NCBI GenBank assembly: GCA_021463145.1
Contig: JAJTWZ010000029.1
Coordinates: 1 to 51,747 of the forward strand
Origin: Blastocatellia bacterium
GTDB taxonomy: Bacteria > Acidobacteriota > Blastocatellia > UBA7656 > JADIYM01
Direction of reading: 5' to 3'
Length of the DNA stretch: 51,747 bases
Under the pieces are notes generated by a model. It saw only the letters and a program-made list of their open reading frames with translations. It made no database searches and had not been told where the DNA came from. The translations under genes were made by a program, and so were the position numbers. Shown here piece after piece: positions 35,952 to 44,909 of this stretch. How positions within the stretch are numbered: position 1 is the first letter of the stretch; every line of letters starts with the position of its first letter.

Positions 35952-36869
35952 GTGCAGGAATATCTCGACCAGTTCTCGGATCACATGACCTACGAGCGCA
36001 ACGTGTCGCCGCACACGCTGCGCAACTACATGAGCGACCTGCAGCAGTTCCACGACTTCCTCGCTCCGGCGGACGAGGACGGCAACCGCCGCCACATCGA
36101 CATCCAGCAGGTCGACAACATCACGATTCGCGAATACCTGGCGACGCTATACGAAAAGAAAAAGAAGAAGACGTCGATCGCGCGCAAGCTCGCGACGCTG
36201 AGGACCTTCTTCAAGTTCCTCTGCCGCGAGGAAGTGCTGAAGCTGAACCCGGCGCGGCTCGTGACGAGTCCGCGGCTCGACAAGAAACTGCCGGTGACGC
36301 TCTCGGTCGACGACGTCATCCGCTTCATCGAGTCGCCCGATACGGACACGCCGCTAGGCCGTCGCGACCGCGCGATCCTCGAACTGCTCTACGGAACGGG
36401 CGTGCGCGTTTCAGAGCTTTGTGGCCTGAACGTCGACGACATCGACTTCAAGAACCAGTCGATCCGGGTGCGCGGGAAGGGGCGAAAGGAACGCATCGTG
36501 CCATACGGCGGGAAGGCGCAGGAGGCGATGGAGGCGTACCTCGGCGTGCGAGGACAGTTCCTTTCGGAGGCGGACGAGGACTCGCGCGAGCCGCAGGTGA
36601 TGTTCCTCAACTATCAGGGCACGCGGATATCGACGCGTTCGGTGGGCAGGCTGATCGACAAGTACGTCGCAATAGTCGCCGACATGCGGAACATCAGTCC
36701 GCACGCGTTGCGGCATTCGTTCGCGACTCACCTGCTCAACGCCGGCGCGGACCTGCGATCGATCCAGGAGTTGCTCGGGCACGCGAGGCTCTCGACGACG
36801 CAGAAGTACACGCACGTCTCGCACGAGCGGATGATCGAGGTTTACGACAAATCGCACCCGAAGGCTTGA
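35952..36869 (+). CDS. xerC: Tyrosine recombinase XerC/XerD
   Basis: The protein has 305 residues from GTG 35952, with GGAG upstream. The SAM-like core-binding domain is N-terminal. The catalytic set is complete: Arg in [12 protein letters not shown], Lys in [36 protein letters not shown] with the nucleophilic Tyr. Xer recombinases resolve chromosome dimers at dif. The trmFO-xerC linkage argues for a chromosomal Xer, not a phage integrase. Naming XerC versus XerD from sequence is tentative. Confidence 0.93.
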   Translation: MQEYLDQFSDHMTYERNVSPHTLRNYMSDLQQFHDFLAPADEDGNRRHIDIQQVDNITIREYLATLYEKKKKKTSIARKLATLRTFFKFLCREEVLKLNPARLVTSPRLDKKLPVTLSVDDVIRFIESPDTDTPLGRRDRAILELLYGTGVRVSELCGLNVDDIDFKNQSIRVRGKGRKERIVPYGGKAQEAMEAYLGVRGQFLSEADEDSREPQVMFLNYQGTRISTRSVGRLIDKYVAIVADMRNISPHALRHSFATHLLNAGADLRSIQELLGHARLSTTQKYTHVSHERMIEVYDKSHPKA

Positions 36870-37043
36870 CGGTCCAAGGATGAACCCTGACGAACACGGA
36901 TTGATTGGGATGAGCACGGACCGGCTGCGGCCGTCCGGGATCTGCTGCCTGCGTGCGCGGAACGCATGCTCTTCTTCTTCTCGTCCGAGGCCGGGAACTT
37001 TCACAACCCGATCGCGACGATAGGCGCAGGAGGGAACTGTCAC
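36870..37043. other. Intergenic spacer
   Basis: 174 bp with no gene. GAACACGGATTGATTGGGAT near 36893 resembles the arms of the inverted repeat after ahpD, perhaps a decayed copy of the same dispersed element. Confidence 0.35.
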
Positions 37044-38045
37044 ATGAGATTCACGCCGATCCTGATTCTGGTTCTGGTGCTTCTGGCCTCGGCCTGCGGC
37101 GCAGCCAACTCTGACAGGGCTTCAGGCCCGCCGGCTGCCGCAAGCACCCCGGAGGCACAGGTAGACAAGTCAGCGGCCGGTTCGGGTGCTGCTCCGAAGC
37201 CCGTGGCTGCCCCTGCACAGGCTCGAGACGCGACGGCGCAGGCGACCACCGAATCCACCGTGCCGCTCTCGGACGCCGACGGCTCGCGAGCCGCCGGCGA
37301 AGCCTTCGACCGCAAGATCATTCGCAACGCAGAGATCGCCCTTGAGGTCGAAGAGCCCGCTCCCGCGCAGCAACGCATCTCGTCGATCGCCGAACAGAAT
37401 GGCGGTTTCGTCGTGACGTCGGAGATCCGGCAAGCCGGGTCGAGTTCGACGAGCGTGACGATCGTAATGCGCGTTCCGGCGACCAGGTTCGGCGACGCGG
37501 TCGAGGCGATCCGCACCGGTGGCGGGAAGGTGCAGCGCGAGAAGATAACCGGACAGGACGTGACCGAGGAGTTCATCGACCTCGAGGCGCGGATCCGCAC
37601 CAAGGTTGCGCTCGAGCAACAGTTCCTCGAGATCATGAAGCAGGCGAAGAGCGTCTCGGATGCGCTCGAGGTTCAGACCCAGATAGCGAACGTCAGGACC
37701 GAGATCGAGCGACTCGAGGGGCGCAAGAGATTCCTCGAGAATCAGTCGAGCCTTTCGACGATCACCGTCATCGTCTCGTCTCCATCGCCCGTCGTGCGGA
37801 CGGAATCCAGCGGTTTCTGGACGGCTATCAAGAGAGCATTCGGGGATGCGATCGACGTCGGGTCGAGCATCATAATCGGGTTCATCCGCTTCGCGGGTGT
37901 TGCGATCCCGGTGTTCATCCTCATCATCCTTCCGATCCTGATCGTCCTCAGAATCGCGTGGAAGATCGCGAGGCGGCGGTGGCGCGAACGGCAGGCCGCC
38001 GCGGAACCGCCGGCCCCGCCGTCGGTGGCGCAGCCTCCGCAATAG
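37044..38045 (+). CDS. DUF4349 lipoprotein
   Basis: The protein has 333 residues from ATG 37044 with AGGAGGGA upstream; a longer in-frame reading lacks a ribosome site. A lipoprotein signal ends LLASAC (Cys16). A low-complexity Ala/Pro region is followed by the DUF4349 core (FDRKIIRNAEIALEVEE, NGGFVVTSE, FGDAVEAIRTGGGKVQREKI, EFIDLEARIRTKVALEQQF), a coiled coil (EVQTQIANVRTEIERLEGRKRF) and one C-terminal membrane segment with an arginine-rich cytoplasmic tail. The domain resembles subunits that report envelope or membrane state, but no function is established. Confidence 0.88.
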   Translation: MRFTPILILVLVLLASACGAANSDRASGPPAAASTPEAQVDKSAAGSGAAPKPVAAPAQARDATAQATTESTVPLSDADGSRAAGEAFDRKIIRNAEIALEVEEPAPAQQRISSIAEQNGGFVVTSEIRQAGSSSTSVTIVMRVPATRFGDAVEAIRTGGGKVQREKITGQDVTEEFIDLEARIRTKVALEQQFLEIMKQAKSVSDALEVQTQIANVRTEIERLEGRKRFLENQSSLSTITVIVSSPSPVVRTESSGFWTAIKRAFGDAIDVGSSIIIGFIRFAGVAIPVFILIILPILIVLRIAWKIARRRWRERQAAAEPPAPPSVAQPPQ

Positions 38046-38568
38046 GATCGATCGGCAGGTGGGTTCACGACACAGCCCGCTTCGGCGCCAAATGCGGCAC
38101 GGGGCGGGCTGAGTCCGCCCGCGTGCCCCCACCGCCGTTCCGGGCGGCGCCTCGCGACACGGATGCCCTTCCCTCGTGCCGCGCCGTCCCGGACTGGCGA
38201 ACTGCCGCGGCGGCATCGTACGGAGTTGGCGGGCGTCCCGAACAGCCTGGAACTGGATGAGAAGATCGTCGTGCGGCCCCTGTCAGTCCTCCCAATCCTC
38301 GCCGGCGCCGTGAGCATCGCCGTTCCGGCGCTTCACAAGCTCACTCCCAATCTGTCGAAACAGGGAACGGTTGCGACGGCCGGTGCGTTGCCCTGGGTCC
38401 CGGCTTGCCCGCATTGCGGAAAAGAACTTTCCCGATCCTGTCTTGCCGCACTGCGCAGCGCGCCGCACCGACCTGGCCGCGTGGAGTGCTGCCCGGAATC
38501 GAACTCTCCTGTTCGTGTGTGACCTATGTCATCGTCAGGCGATGCTCGCTCGCGGCAGAGTGTCGCGC
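38046..38568. other. Long spacer upstream of tryptophanase
   Basis: 523 bp without a credible gene or RNA. It would hold the tryptophanase promoter and leader. I found no TnaC-like leader peptide with a Trp-Pro spacing, and no clear terminator. Confidence 0.4.
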
Positions 38569-39942
38569 ATGAAAACGATCATCGAACCATTTCGCGTCAA
38601 GGTCGTCGAGCCGATCCGGCTGACGACAGCGGAGGAGCGCGAGGCCGCCCTCGCCGCCGCCGGTTACAACCTTTTCCTGCTGCAGTCCCGCGACGTCATC
38701 ATCGACCTGCTCACCGATTCCGGCACGTCCGCGATGAGCGCCGAGCAGTGGGCGGCCTTGATGCGCGGCGACGAGTCGTACGCCGGCAGCCCCAGCTTCG
38801 ACAGGTTCGAAGAGAGCGTCCGCGACATTTTTGGCTTCAAACATGTGATTCCCACGCATCAGGGACGCGCTGCCGAGAGGATTCTGTTCTCGACGTTGTG
38901 CCAGCGAGGGCACGTCGTGCCGAACAACACGCACTTCGACACGACTCGGGCGAACCTCGAGTACGCAGGCGCCGAAGCCATCGACATTCCGTGCGTCGAA
39001 AGCCGGGTTCTCTCCGATCCGCACCCGTTCAAGGGAAACATGGATGTCGCTGCGCTCGAGACGATCGTCGAGAGGCACGGAGCCAGGAAGATCCCGCTCG
39101 TGATGATCACGATCACGAACAATTCGGGTGGCGGTCAGCCGGTTTCGATGGCGAACGTCCGGGCGGTCAAGGATGTCTGTGCGCGAAATGGCATCCCGCT
39201 CTACATCGACGCGTGCAGGTTTGCAGAGAACGCCTGGTTCATCCGCGAGCGAGAGCCTGGATACGCCGGCCGGTCCGTCAAGTCGATTGCGCAGGAGCTG
39301 TTCGCACTCGCCGACGGCTGCACGATGTCGGCAAAGAAGGACGGCCTCGCAAACATCGGAGGATTTCTCTGCACGAACGACGACGTCCTCGCCCGGCAGG
39401 AGCGGGACCTTCTCATCCTGACGGAGGGATTTCCGACGTATGGCGGGCTGGCGGGACGCGACCTCGAAGCGATCGCCGTCGGGCTGCAGGAGGCCCTTCA
39501 CGAGGACTACCTTGCCTATCGGGCCGCCTCGACCGCCTATCTAGGCGACCACGTCTCGAGCGCCGGGATTCCTATAGTTCAGCCGCCGGGCGGCCACGCG
39601 ATATACGTGGACGCTGCGTCGATGCTGCCGCACATCCCGCGCCTCGAGTACCCCGCGCAGGCGCTGGCCGTCGAGCTCTACCGCGAGGCCGGCATCCGGA
39701 CGGTTGAAATCGGCTCGGTCATGTTCGCGCGGAAGGATCCGATCACGGGCAGCGAACTGCCGGCGCCGAACGAGCTCGTGCGGCTGGCGATACCCCGGCG
39801 CGCGTACACTCAGAGCCACGTGGACTATGTGATCGAGGCGATGCTCGGTGTCTACGCGCGGCGAGAGTCGATTCGTGGATTGCGTATCGTCGATCAGGCG
39901 CCGTTCCTTCGACACTTCACCGCTCGCTTCGAGCTCTGTTGA
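38569..39942 (+). CDS. tnaA: Tryptophanase (PLP beta-eliminating lyase)
   Basis: The protein has 457 residues. The whole chain matches the tryptophanase/tyrosine phenol-lyase family: DLLTDSGTSAMS, PTHQGRAAE, NNSGGGQPVSMAN, MSAKKDGLANIGG with PLP Lys257, and EGFPTYGGLAGRDLEA. The specificity positions favour tryptophan: Asp124 in HFDTTR (Thr in the phenol-lyase) and VEIGS (phenol-lyase has MERG). Stretches such as YADGCTMS-like FALADGCTMSAKKD are closer to the phenol-lyase, so it is an intermediate form. The product would be indole, pyruvate and ammonia. It is a single gene with no tnaB permease beside it. Confidence 0.88.
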   Translation: MKTIIEPFRVKVVEPIRLTTAEEREAALAAAGYNLFLLQSRDVIIDLLTDSGTSAMSAEQWAALMRGDESYAGSPSFDRFEESVRDIFGFKHVIPTHQGRAAERILFSTLCQRGHVVPNNTHFDTTRANLEYAGAEAIDIPCVESRVLSDPHPFKGNMDVAALETIVERHGARKIPLVMITITNNSGGGQPVSMANVRAVKDVCARNGIPLYIDACRFAENAWFIREREPGYAGRSVKSIAQELFALADGCTMSAKKDGLANIGGFLCTNDDVLARQERDLLILTEGFPTYGGLAGRDLEAIAVGLQEALHEDYLAYRAASTAYLGDHVSSAGIPIVQPPGGHAIYVDAASMLPHIPRLEYPAQALAVELYREAGIRTVEIGSVMFARKDPITGSELPAPNELVRLAIPRRAYTQSHVDYVIEAMLGVYARRESIRGLRIVDQAPFLRHFTARFELC

Positions 39943-39975
39943 GCCGGCCCGTCGCGGACTGGGCAACCGGAAAAT

Positions 39976-40617
39976 TCAACCGGAAGGTCCGGGTACCTCG
40001 GGTGTGGCGACGGGGCCGAAGATCGCTCCAGCGACTTCGGCCCCCGCCAGGCTGGTTTCATCGAGCACGGCGCCGGTGAAGTCGGCACCGGTGAAATCGG
40101 CTCCGTGGAGCTTGGCTTCGCGCAGTATGGCGCACCGCAGGCTCGCTTCTCTCAAGTCCGAGCCTTTCAGGCACGCGCGGTCCAGATTGGCGCCGTCGAG
40201 CACCGCACGCGCAAGCGTGGCGCGCATGACGGCAGCCCCCTGCAGATTGGACCGCGTCAGGTCAGCCTCCGTCAGATCGGCCTCTACGAGCCGGACCTTC
40301 GCGAGGTTGCCGTCGCTCAGGCACGTCCGGCACAACCACGCGAGCTTCATTCGCGACTTGTAGAGACAGGCGCCTGTCAGGTTCGCTCCCGACAGGTTGG
40401 CTTCCTCGAGGTGAGCCTCCGCAAGGTTTGCCCCGGTCATGTCGGCGTGCTGCAGCGATACGCCGGCAAGACTCGCGGCCCGCAGATCAGCACCGCGCAG
40501 GTCCAGCCCGTCGAGAACGATTCGCGATCTGGCGGCACTCTCGACGGCCGCGGCCAGCGACTCGGCCGGCCCGCGCCAGACAGTCACCCCGGCCCGTGTT
40601 CGCAGTTCGTATTCCAT
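39976..40617 (-). CDS. Pentapeptide-repeat protein
   Basis: The protein has 213 residues. From about residue 33 onward there are roughly thirty A(D/N)LxX pentapeptides (LRGADL, MTGANLAEAHLEEANLSGANL, GADFTGADFTGAVL), forming a right-handed square beta-helix. Some members mimic DNA and protect gyrase (Qnr, MfpA). Nothing here identifies that activity. The first 30 residues are non-repeat. It is transcribed with the hemerythrin gene, 10 bp downstream of it. Confidence 0.92.
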   Translation of the reverse strand: MEYELRTRAGVTVWRGPAESLAAAVESAARSRIVLDGLDLRGADLRAASLAGVSLQHADMTGANLAEAHLEEANLSGANLTGACLYKSRMKLAWLCRTCLSDGNLAKVRLVEADLTEADLTRSNLQGAAVMRATLARAVLDGANLDRACLKGSDLREASLRCAILREAKLHGADFTGADFTGAVLDETSLAGAEVAGAIFGPVATPEVPGPSG

Positions 40618-40627
40618 GTTTCGACCG

Positions 40628-41131
40628 TCATTGACCCTCCGTTGCGGACAACAGGAGGCGAGATTTCTCTTCCGGCGATGCGACGCGGTCGAGCGTGGGG
40701 TACAGAATGTTGCGCTCGCGAAGGTCGTGGTGCTTGAGCAGGTTCTTGAACTTCGCCTCGAAGTCGAGCAACTCGATGACGCGCGCAGGGCCGCCGCTTT
40801 CTCGCGGACTCAAGGATTCGAAAGACTGACGGATGCCCCTGACATACCGCAGGAGCTTCTCGTGCTCCTTGAGGTACAGATCGAGACCGCCGCCGGCAAT
40901 CGGCAGGGCGCGCTCATAGATCGGAAAAAGGCCGACTTCCTCGAACCGGATGTGATCGACGAGTTCGCGCTCGAAATCGTCGAGCGTCGACCTCGAGAGA
41001 TCGACGTCGAGCAGCAGTACTGCTTCCTGATGACGCAGAAAGAGCCAGTCGAGGCGTCCATGGACTTCGAGGAGCGACAGAAAGCTCGTTCTGTCAGCAC
41101 TTGCGCTCGGGCTGGGCTCAGTCTGGCTCAC
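40628..41131 (-). CDS. Hemerythrin-like HHE domain protein
   Basis: The protein has 167 residues from GTG 41131. The four-helix HHE domain carries the di-iron ligands: HGRLDWLFLRHQE, ELVDHIRFEEVGLFPI, YLKEHEKLLRY and LKHHDLRERNILYP. Bacterial members bind or detoxify O2 or NO, or protect iron-sulfur clusters (Ric-like). The upstream CRP/FNR-type boxes shared with the cytochrome gene support a redox or NO connection. The pentapeptide gene follows immediately. Confidence 0.88.
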   Translation of the reverse strand: MSQTEPSPSASADRTSFLSLLEVHGRLDWLFLRHQEAVLLLDVDLSRSTLDDFERELVDHIRFEEVGLFPIYERALPIAGGGLDLYLKEHEKLLRYVRGIRQSFESLSPRESGGPARVIELLDFEAKFKNLLKHHDLRERNILYPTLDRVASPEEKSRLLLSATEGQ

Positions 41132-41165
41132 GGGCTACACCCTACGCCGAGGGTACGACAGCTTC

Positions 41166-41181
41166 TGTGATTCACGTCACG
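41166..41181. promoter_or_regulatory. CRP/FNR-type operator, site 1
   Basis: TGTGATTCACGTCACG fits TGTGA-N6-TCAC(A) with one mismatch at the last base. It is 35 bp upstream of the hemerythrin start codon. Confidence 0.65.
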
Positions 41182-41224
41182 ACGAACCATCCTAGTGCAG
41201 CACGACACAAAGCAGACCAGTATT

Positions 41225-41240
41225 TGTGATCCCGGTCACA
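41225..41240. promoter_or_regulatory. CRP/FNR-type operator, site 2
   Basis: TGTGATCCCGGTCACA is a full TGTGA-N6-TCACA palindrome, and with the preceding T it also fits the HcpR/DNR-style TTGTGA-N6-TCACA(A). It lies 25 bp before the cytochrome start and 59 bp centre-to-centre from site 1. Confidence 0.78.
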
Positions 41241-41265
41241 GACGCCACGTGCAAAATCCGCGAAA

Positions 41266-43242
41266 GTGCCTCCTGTGTTGCTCCCCACGACAAAGCGCGT
41301 CCTTCTGCTCTCGATTGCCGTCATTGCGGCAGCAGTCGCGCTGTCCGGAATAGCGCCGCCGCTTCGGGCGGCTGGCGTGCCGGTGCGGGGAACCGTCGTC
41401 GACGAACTGACGGGCGAGCCTGTCGCGGGTGTCGACGTCAGAGTGCAGGCAAGCCTGACGGACGTTACCGAAACGGCGGCAGATGGATCATTCGATCTCG
41501 TTGTTTCCCGCGAGCCTGGTGAGGTTGTCATCGTCGCGGCGACGAAAGCAGGATACTTCGGACGCGCGCTGTCGGTGCTGGCCGGCGACGAAGGCATTTC
41601 GTTCCAGCTTGATGCAGTGCCGACCGATGACGATCCGCAGTACGAGTTCCGGTCGCCGGAGGACTGCCGGCTGTGCCACCAGCGTTACTACGACGAGTGG
41701 CAGGACGCGGGGCACCGGAACGCCGCCAAGAACACCTGGGTGAAGGACCTCTACGACGGCAGCGGGACTCCGGGCACCGGCGGCAACGGCTTCACGTTCA
41801 AGGGTGTGCATCCGGAGCTTCACGGCGACTGCGCCGAGTGCCACGCCCCGGTGGCTGCCGCGCCGAATCCAGGCGACAACACGGACTTCGCGGCCGTGTC
41901 GGGAGTGGCTTACGAGTACGGTGTCAGCTGCGATCTGTGCCACAAGGCGTCGGGGATCATTCATCCGGATCTTCCCGGTGTGCTCGCGATGACGATGACG
42001 CGCGGAACCCGGGACCTCGAGTTCGGAGCGCTGCCGGATGCCGCGCCTCATTTCCCCGGCCAGATGCGGGCGAGCCGGTCACAACTGCACGCATCAAGTC
42101 TCCTCTGTTCGGCGTGCCACGAGGACAACAGCGACCACGACTTCGACGGCGATTACCTGGAGGAGGGTTCGGTAGAGAGCGAGGCGACGTACTCGGAATG
42201 GGCCGACAGCCCGTACGCCCAGCCGGGTCCGGGATACAGGACCTGCCAGTCCTGCCATATGGGTCCGAATGGAGCGACGACGGCCGCCGAGACTTTCGGA
42301 GCGGTCGTTCGCAATCCGTCTCAGCTGCACGCTCACGAGTTCCAGGGGACGACAGACGATTACGTTCGAAATGCTGCCACGGTCCGCGTCATCGCGATGC
42401 GCCGTGAGGGCCGGATCGAGATCCACGCCGCAGTTACGAACGACCGCACGGGGCACAAGGTCCCAAGCGGTGTCACGACACGCAATTTGATACTTCTCGT
42501 TGATGCTACGAGCTCGAACGGCACTGGTCTGGCGTTCGACCTTGCTGCGTCCGAGACGGTGCCGGAGTGGGGAGGCACCGGCGATCCGGCGGCCGGATAT
42601 TATTCCGGCCTGCCGGGTCGTGGTTTTGCGAAGGTGTTGACGGACGGCGTGTCCGACAACGTCTTCTTCACGGAAGCGTCGGCCGTGAAATCGGACAACC
42701 GGATACCGGCGGGCGCGACGGACTGGTCCCGCTACGTCGCCGTCCTTCCGGAGGCGGACGCTGCGGCTCGCGTCGGCGTCCGCCTTATCTACCGCCGTGC
42801 ATTTCGGGCTCTCGTGGACCTGAAGGGTTGGGTGCTGACGGGACAGGGACGGACGAACCCGGATCTGGTCGGACCCGACTTCGGCGTGCGCATGAGCGAT
42901 GCGACGCTGGACGTGCCGGTCAACGCGGTAGACCTCGAGGGCGCCAGGTACAAGCTGGGCTCCAAGCTCCAGATCGATGCGGATCGGGCCGCGGCCCTGC
43001 GCTTCCCCGCTGGATCGAGGCTCGAAGTGACCGACGCGACAGGCGCCTGGGTCGCGCTTGACGTCGCGCCCAAGGTGAAGCGCAACGGACTGCGGCTTAG
43101 TCAGAAAGGCAGAGTCGCGGGAGTCCGCCTCGTGGACTTCTGGCCGGACGGGGCCGTCAGGTTCGTGCGCGTCTCCGAGCCGTCCGGACGGGCATCGGTC
43201 GCAAGGCTGCTACGAACGGGATCGTCTCTCGACGCGGTGTGA
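41266..43242 (+). CDS. Secreted pentahaem cytochrome c with N-terminal carboxypeptidase-regulatory-like domain
   Basis: The protein has 658 residues from GTG 41266. A signal peptide (RVLLLSIAVIAAAVALSGIAPPLRAA) is followed by a beta-sandwich of the carboxypeptidase regulatory type (about 37-118: VRGTVVDELTGEPVAGVDV). Five CxxCH haem sites follow: CRLCH (134-138), CAECH (189-193), CDLCH, CSACH and CQSCH. The last 270 residues contain further beta-rich segments without haem. The haem spacing with distal His suggests a cytochrome c554-like electron carrier of the periplasm or outer surface. The electron partner is unknown. Two CRP/FNR-type boxes precede it. Confidence 0.88.
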   Translation: MPPVLLPTTKRVLLLSIAVIAAAVALSGIAPPLRAAGVPVRGTVVDELTGEPVAGVDVRVQASLTDVTETAADGSFDLVVSREPGEVVIVAATKAGYFGRALSVLAGDEGISFQLDAVPTDDDPQYEFRSPEDCRLCHQRYYDEWQDAGHRNAAKNTWVKDLYDGSGTPGTGGNGFTFKGVHPELHGDCAECHAPVAAAPNPGDNTDFAAVSGVAYEYGVSCDLCHKASGIIHPDLPGVLAMTMTRGTRDLEFGALPDAAPHFPGQMRASRSQLHASSLLCSACHEDNSDHDFDGDYLEEGSVESEATYSEWADSPYAQPGPGYRTCQSCHMGPNGATTAAETFGAVVRNPSQLHAHEFQGTTDDYVRNAATVRVIAMRREGRIEIHAAVTNDRTGHKVPSGVTTRNLILLVDATSSNGTGLAFDLAASETVPEWGGTGDPAAGYYSGLPGRGFAKVLTDGVSDNVFFTEASAVKSDNRIPAGATDWSRYVAVLPEADAAARVGVRLIYRRAFRALVDLKGWVLTGQGRTNPDLVGPDFGVRMSDATLDVPVNAVDLEGARYKLGSKLQIDADRAAALRFPAGSRLEVTDATGAWVALDVAPKVKRNGLRLSQKGRVAGVRLVDFWPDGAVRFVRVSEPSGRASVARLLRTGSSLDAV

Positions 43243-43267
43243 AGCCGGGAAGGCCGTCGGTTGGACG

Positions 43268-44896
43268 TCACTCGCCACTTCGAGAACGTTCGCTGAAGTC
43301 CAGCGCGCGCCTTGCGCTCGCAAGCCAGGTGTAGCTTTCGAGGACGCGAGCGCGGGCCGCGAGGCCCAGCCGGGCACGGAGTTTGGAGTCACCCGCAAGC
43401 CGCTCGATCGCTTCGACCAGCGCGTCGACGGATCCAGGCTCGAGCAGCACGCCGGAGATGCCGTCCTCGAGGACGTCTGCGATCTGTCCGAGCCGGCTGG
43501 CGGCGATCGCCTTCCCCATCGCCATGTACTCGAAGAGCTTGGTGGGAGAGCCGAAAAAGGCGCTGCCGTCCGGCATCGGCACGTGCGGCGAAAGGAGGAT
43601 GTCGCACGAATCGAGGTATCCCGGAACTTCGTCGTGCGCAATACGGCCCGCGAACACCACCCGGTCCGACGCCCCGCCGTCCGCAATTCGCCGCTCGACC
43701 GCCGTCCTCCGGTCGCCGTCGCCCACAAGAAGGAATCGCACCGGTACCTCGCGAGGCAGCCGCACGATCGCGTCCGCAAGGACGTCCACGCCGTGCCAGG
43801 GTCCGAAAGTGCCGACGAATCCCGCAACCAGCCCGTCGCCCGGAAACAATCGCGAGCGGATCGCGCCTCCGCCGGTGCCGGGCCGAAATCGCTCCGTGTC
43901 GGCGCCGTTCGGATTCACGACGATGCGGCCGGGATCCGCGCCCGCGCGAATGCACGCATCCGCAAGCACATCCGAAACGACGACGATCCGGTCGGCGGCC
44001 AACAGGTTCAGACGCTCGATTGCGGCGAGCAGCCGTCGCTGGCCGACCGGATCCCAGTTCCGGGCGACCCAGACTTCCGATCCATTGAATTCGAGACAGA
44101 GCGGCCGGTCGAGCGAGAGCGCGAGCCAGACACCTGCGGCATTGAACCGGCTGTAGCGCTGGTACAGGAGATCGGGCGCTGGCCGCGTGCGCGCGATGGC
44201 GCGCGCACACCAAGCGAATCGCAGACTGTTCCACACCTCGAACACCGCCCGGACGGTCCTGAACCCGGAGTCCGGAGGCACCACGTCGACAGGCATGCGC
44301 TCGTGATCGACCGCAAGAAGCCGGTCATTGGCAATGAATCGCACGCTGTGTCCGAGCTCGGCGAACGAACTCACCGTCCCCGCCACGTGGCTCGTTGACC
44401 CACCGACAGCCGACGTCGCAGCCTGTGTGGCTCGAAGGAACAGGATGTCGAGCGGCCCCGCCGGTGGAGCGCGCCGAATGCGGCGTGTGGACCGGAACCC
44501 GAGCCACCACGTCACGAGCCAGGCGAGCGGAATTACGACGCCGTACCCGATGGCGAGTTCGGCGGCCAGCCGCGGTAATTCGACGAGCGCGACACCGATC
44601 CAGCCACGCTCGACAGACTCGCCCTCCGCGTCGCCGACGCGCACCCGTCGCGCTCCAGCGAGCAGGCCGAAAAACATCATTGGCGCCAGCGACGGCTGCA
44701 CGTCGAGGCGATGGCAGAATATGGCGAAACGATCCGCCCGGCCCCGCGCGCGGAGTCGCGAGAGAACTGCACGTTTGCCGCCCCCCTTGAGCTCGGCCTT
44801 GTCGAGCAACTCGATGTTGGCGACCGGAGCCCACGAATCCATCCAGTCGCGCGCGCGGCCTGCGTCGCCCGCAAGGTCGAGCAGTACGACGTTCAC
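43268..44896 (-). CDS. GT4 family glycosyltransferase with N-terminal membrane-anchored domain
   Basis: The protein has 542 residues from GTG 44896. Residues about 150-530 are a GT-B glycosyltransferase of family 4: VGGSTSHVAGTVSSF, GRIVVNPNGADTERF, VGTFGPWHGVDVL, FAGRIAHDEVPGYL, SPTKLFEYMAMGKAI with the donor-binding Glu. Residues 1-125 form a separate domain starting VVLLDLAGDAGRARDW, and residues about 115-137 form a membrane segment (AIGYGVVIPLAWLVTWWLGF). It probably adds a sugar to a lipid-linked glycan. It is the last gene of a methyltransferase-flippase cluster. Confidence 0.88.
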   Translation of the reverse strand: MNVVLLDLAGDAGRARDWMDSWAPVANIELLDKAELKGGGKRAVLSRLRARGRADRFAIFCHRLDVQPSLAPMMFFGLLAGARRVRVGDAEGESVERGWIGVALVELPRLAAELAIGYGVVIPLAWLVTWWLGFRSTRRIRRAPPAGPLDILFLRATQAATSAVGGSTSHVAGTVSSFAELGHSVRFIANDRLLAVDHERMPVDVVPPDSGFRTVRAVFEVWNSLRFAWCARAIARTRPAPDLLYQRYSRFNAAGVWLALSLDRPLCLEFNGSEVWVARNWDPVGQRRLLAAIERLNLLAADRIVVVSDVLADACIRAGADPGRIVVNPNGADTERFRPGTGGGAIRSRLFPGDGLVAGFVGTFGPWHGVDVLADAIVRLPREVPVRFLLVGDGDRRTAVERRIADGGASDRVVFAGRIAHDEVPGYLDSCDILLSPHVPMPDGSAFFGSPTKLFEYMAMGKAIAASRLGQIADVLEDGISGVLLEPGSVDALVEAIERLAGDSKLRARLGLAARARVLESYTWLASARRALDFSERSRSGE

Positions 44897-44909
44897 GCGC
44901 GATCCGCCG

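Noticed and set aside
38478-38510. tRNA-like T-arm fragment (GGAATCGAACTCTCC)
   Set aside because: The stem does not pair and no other tRNA arm lies around it.
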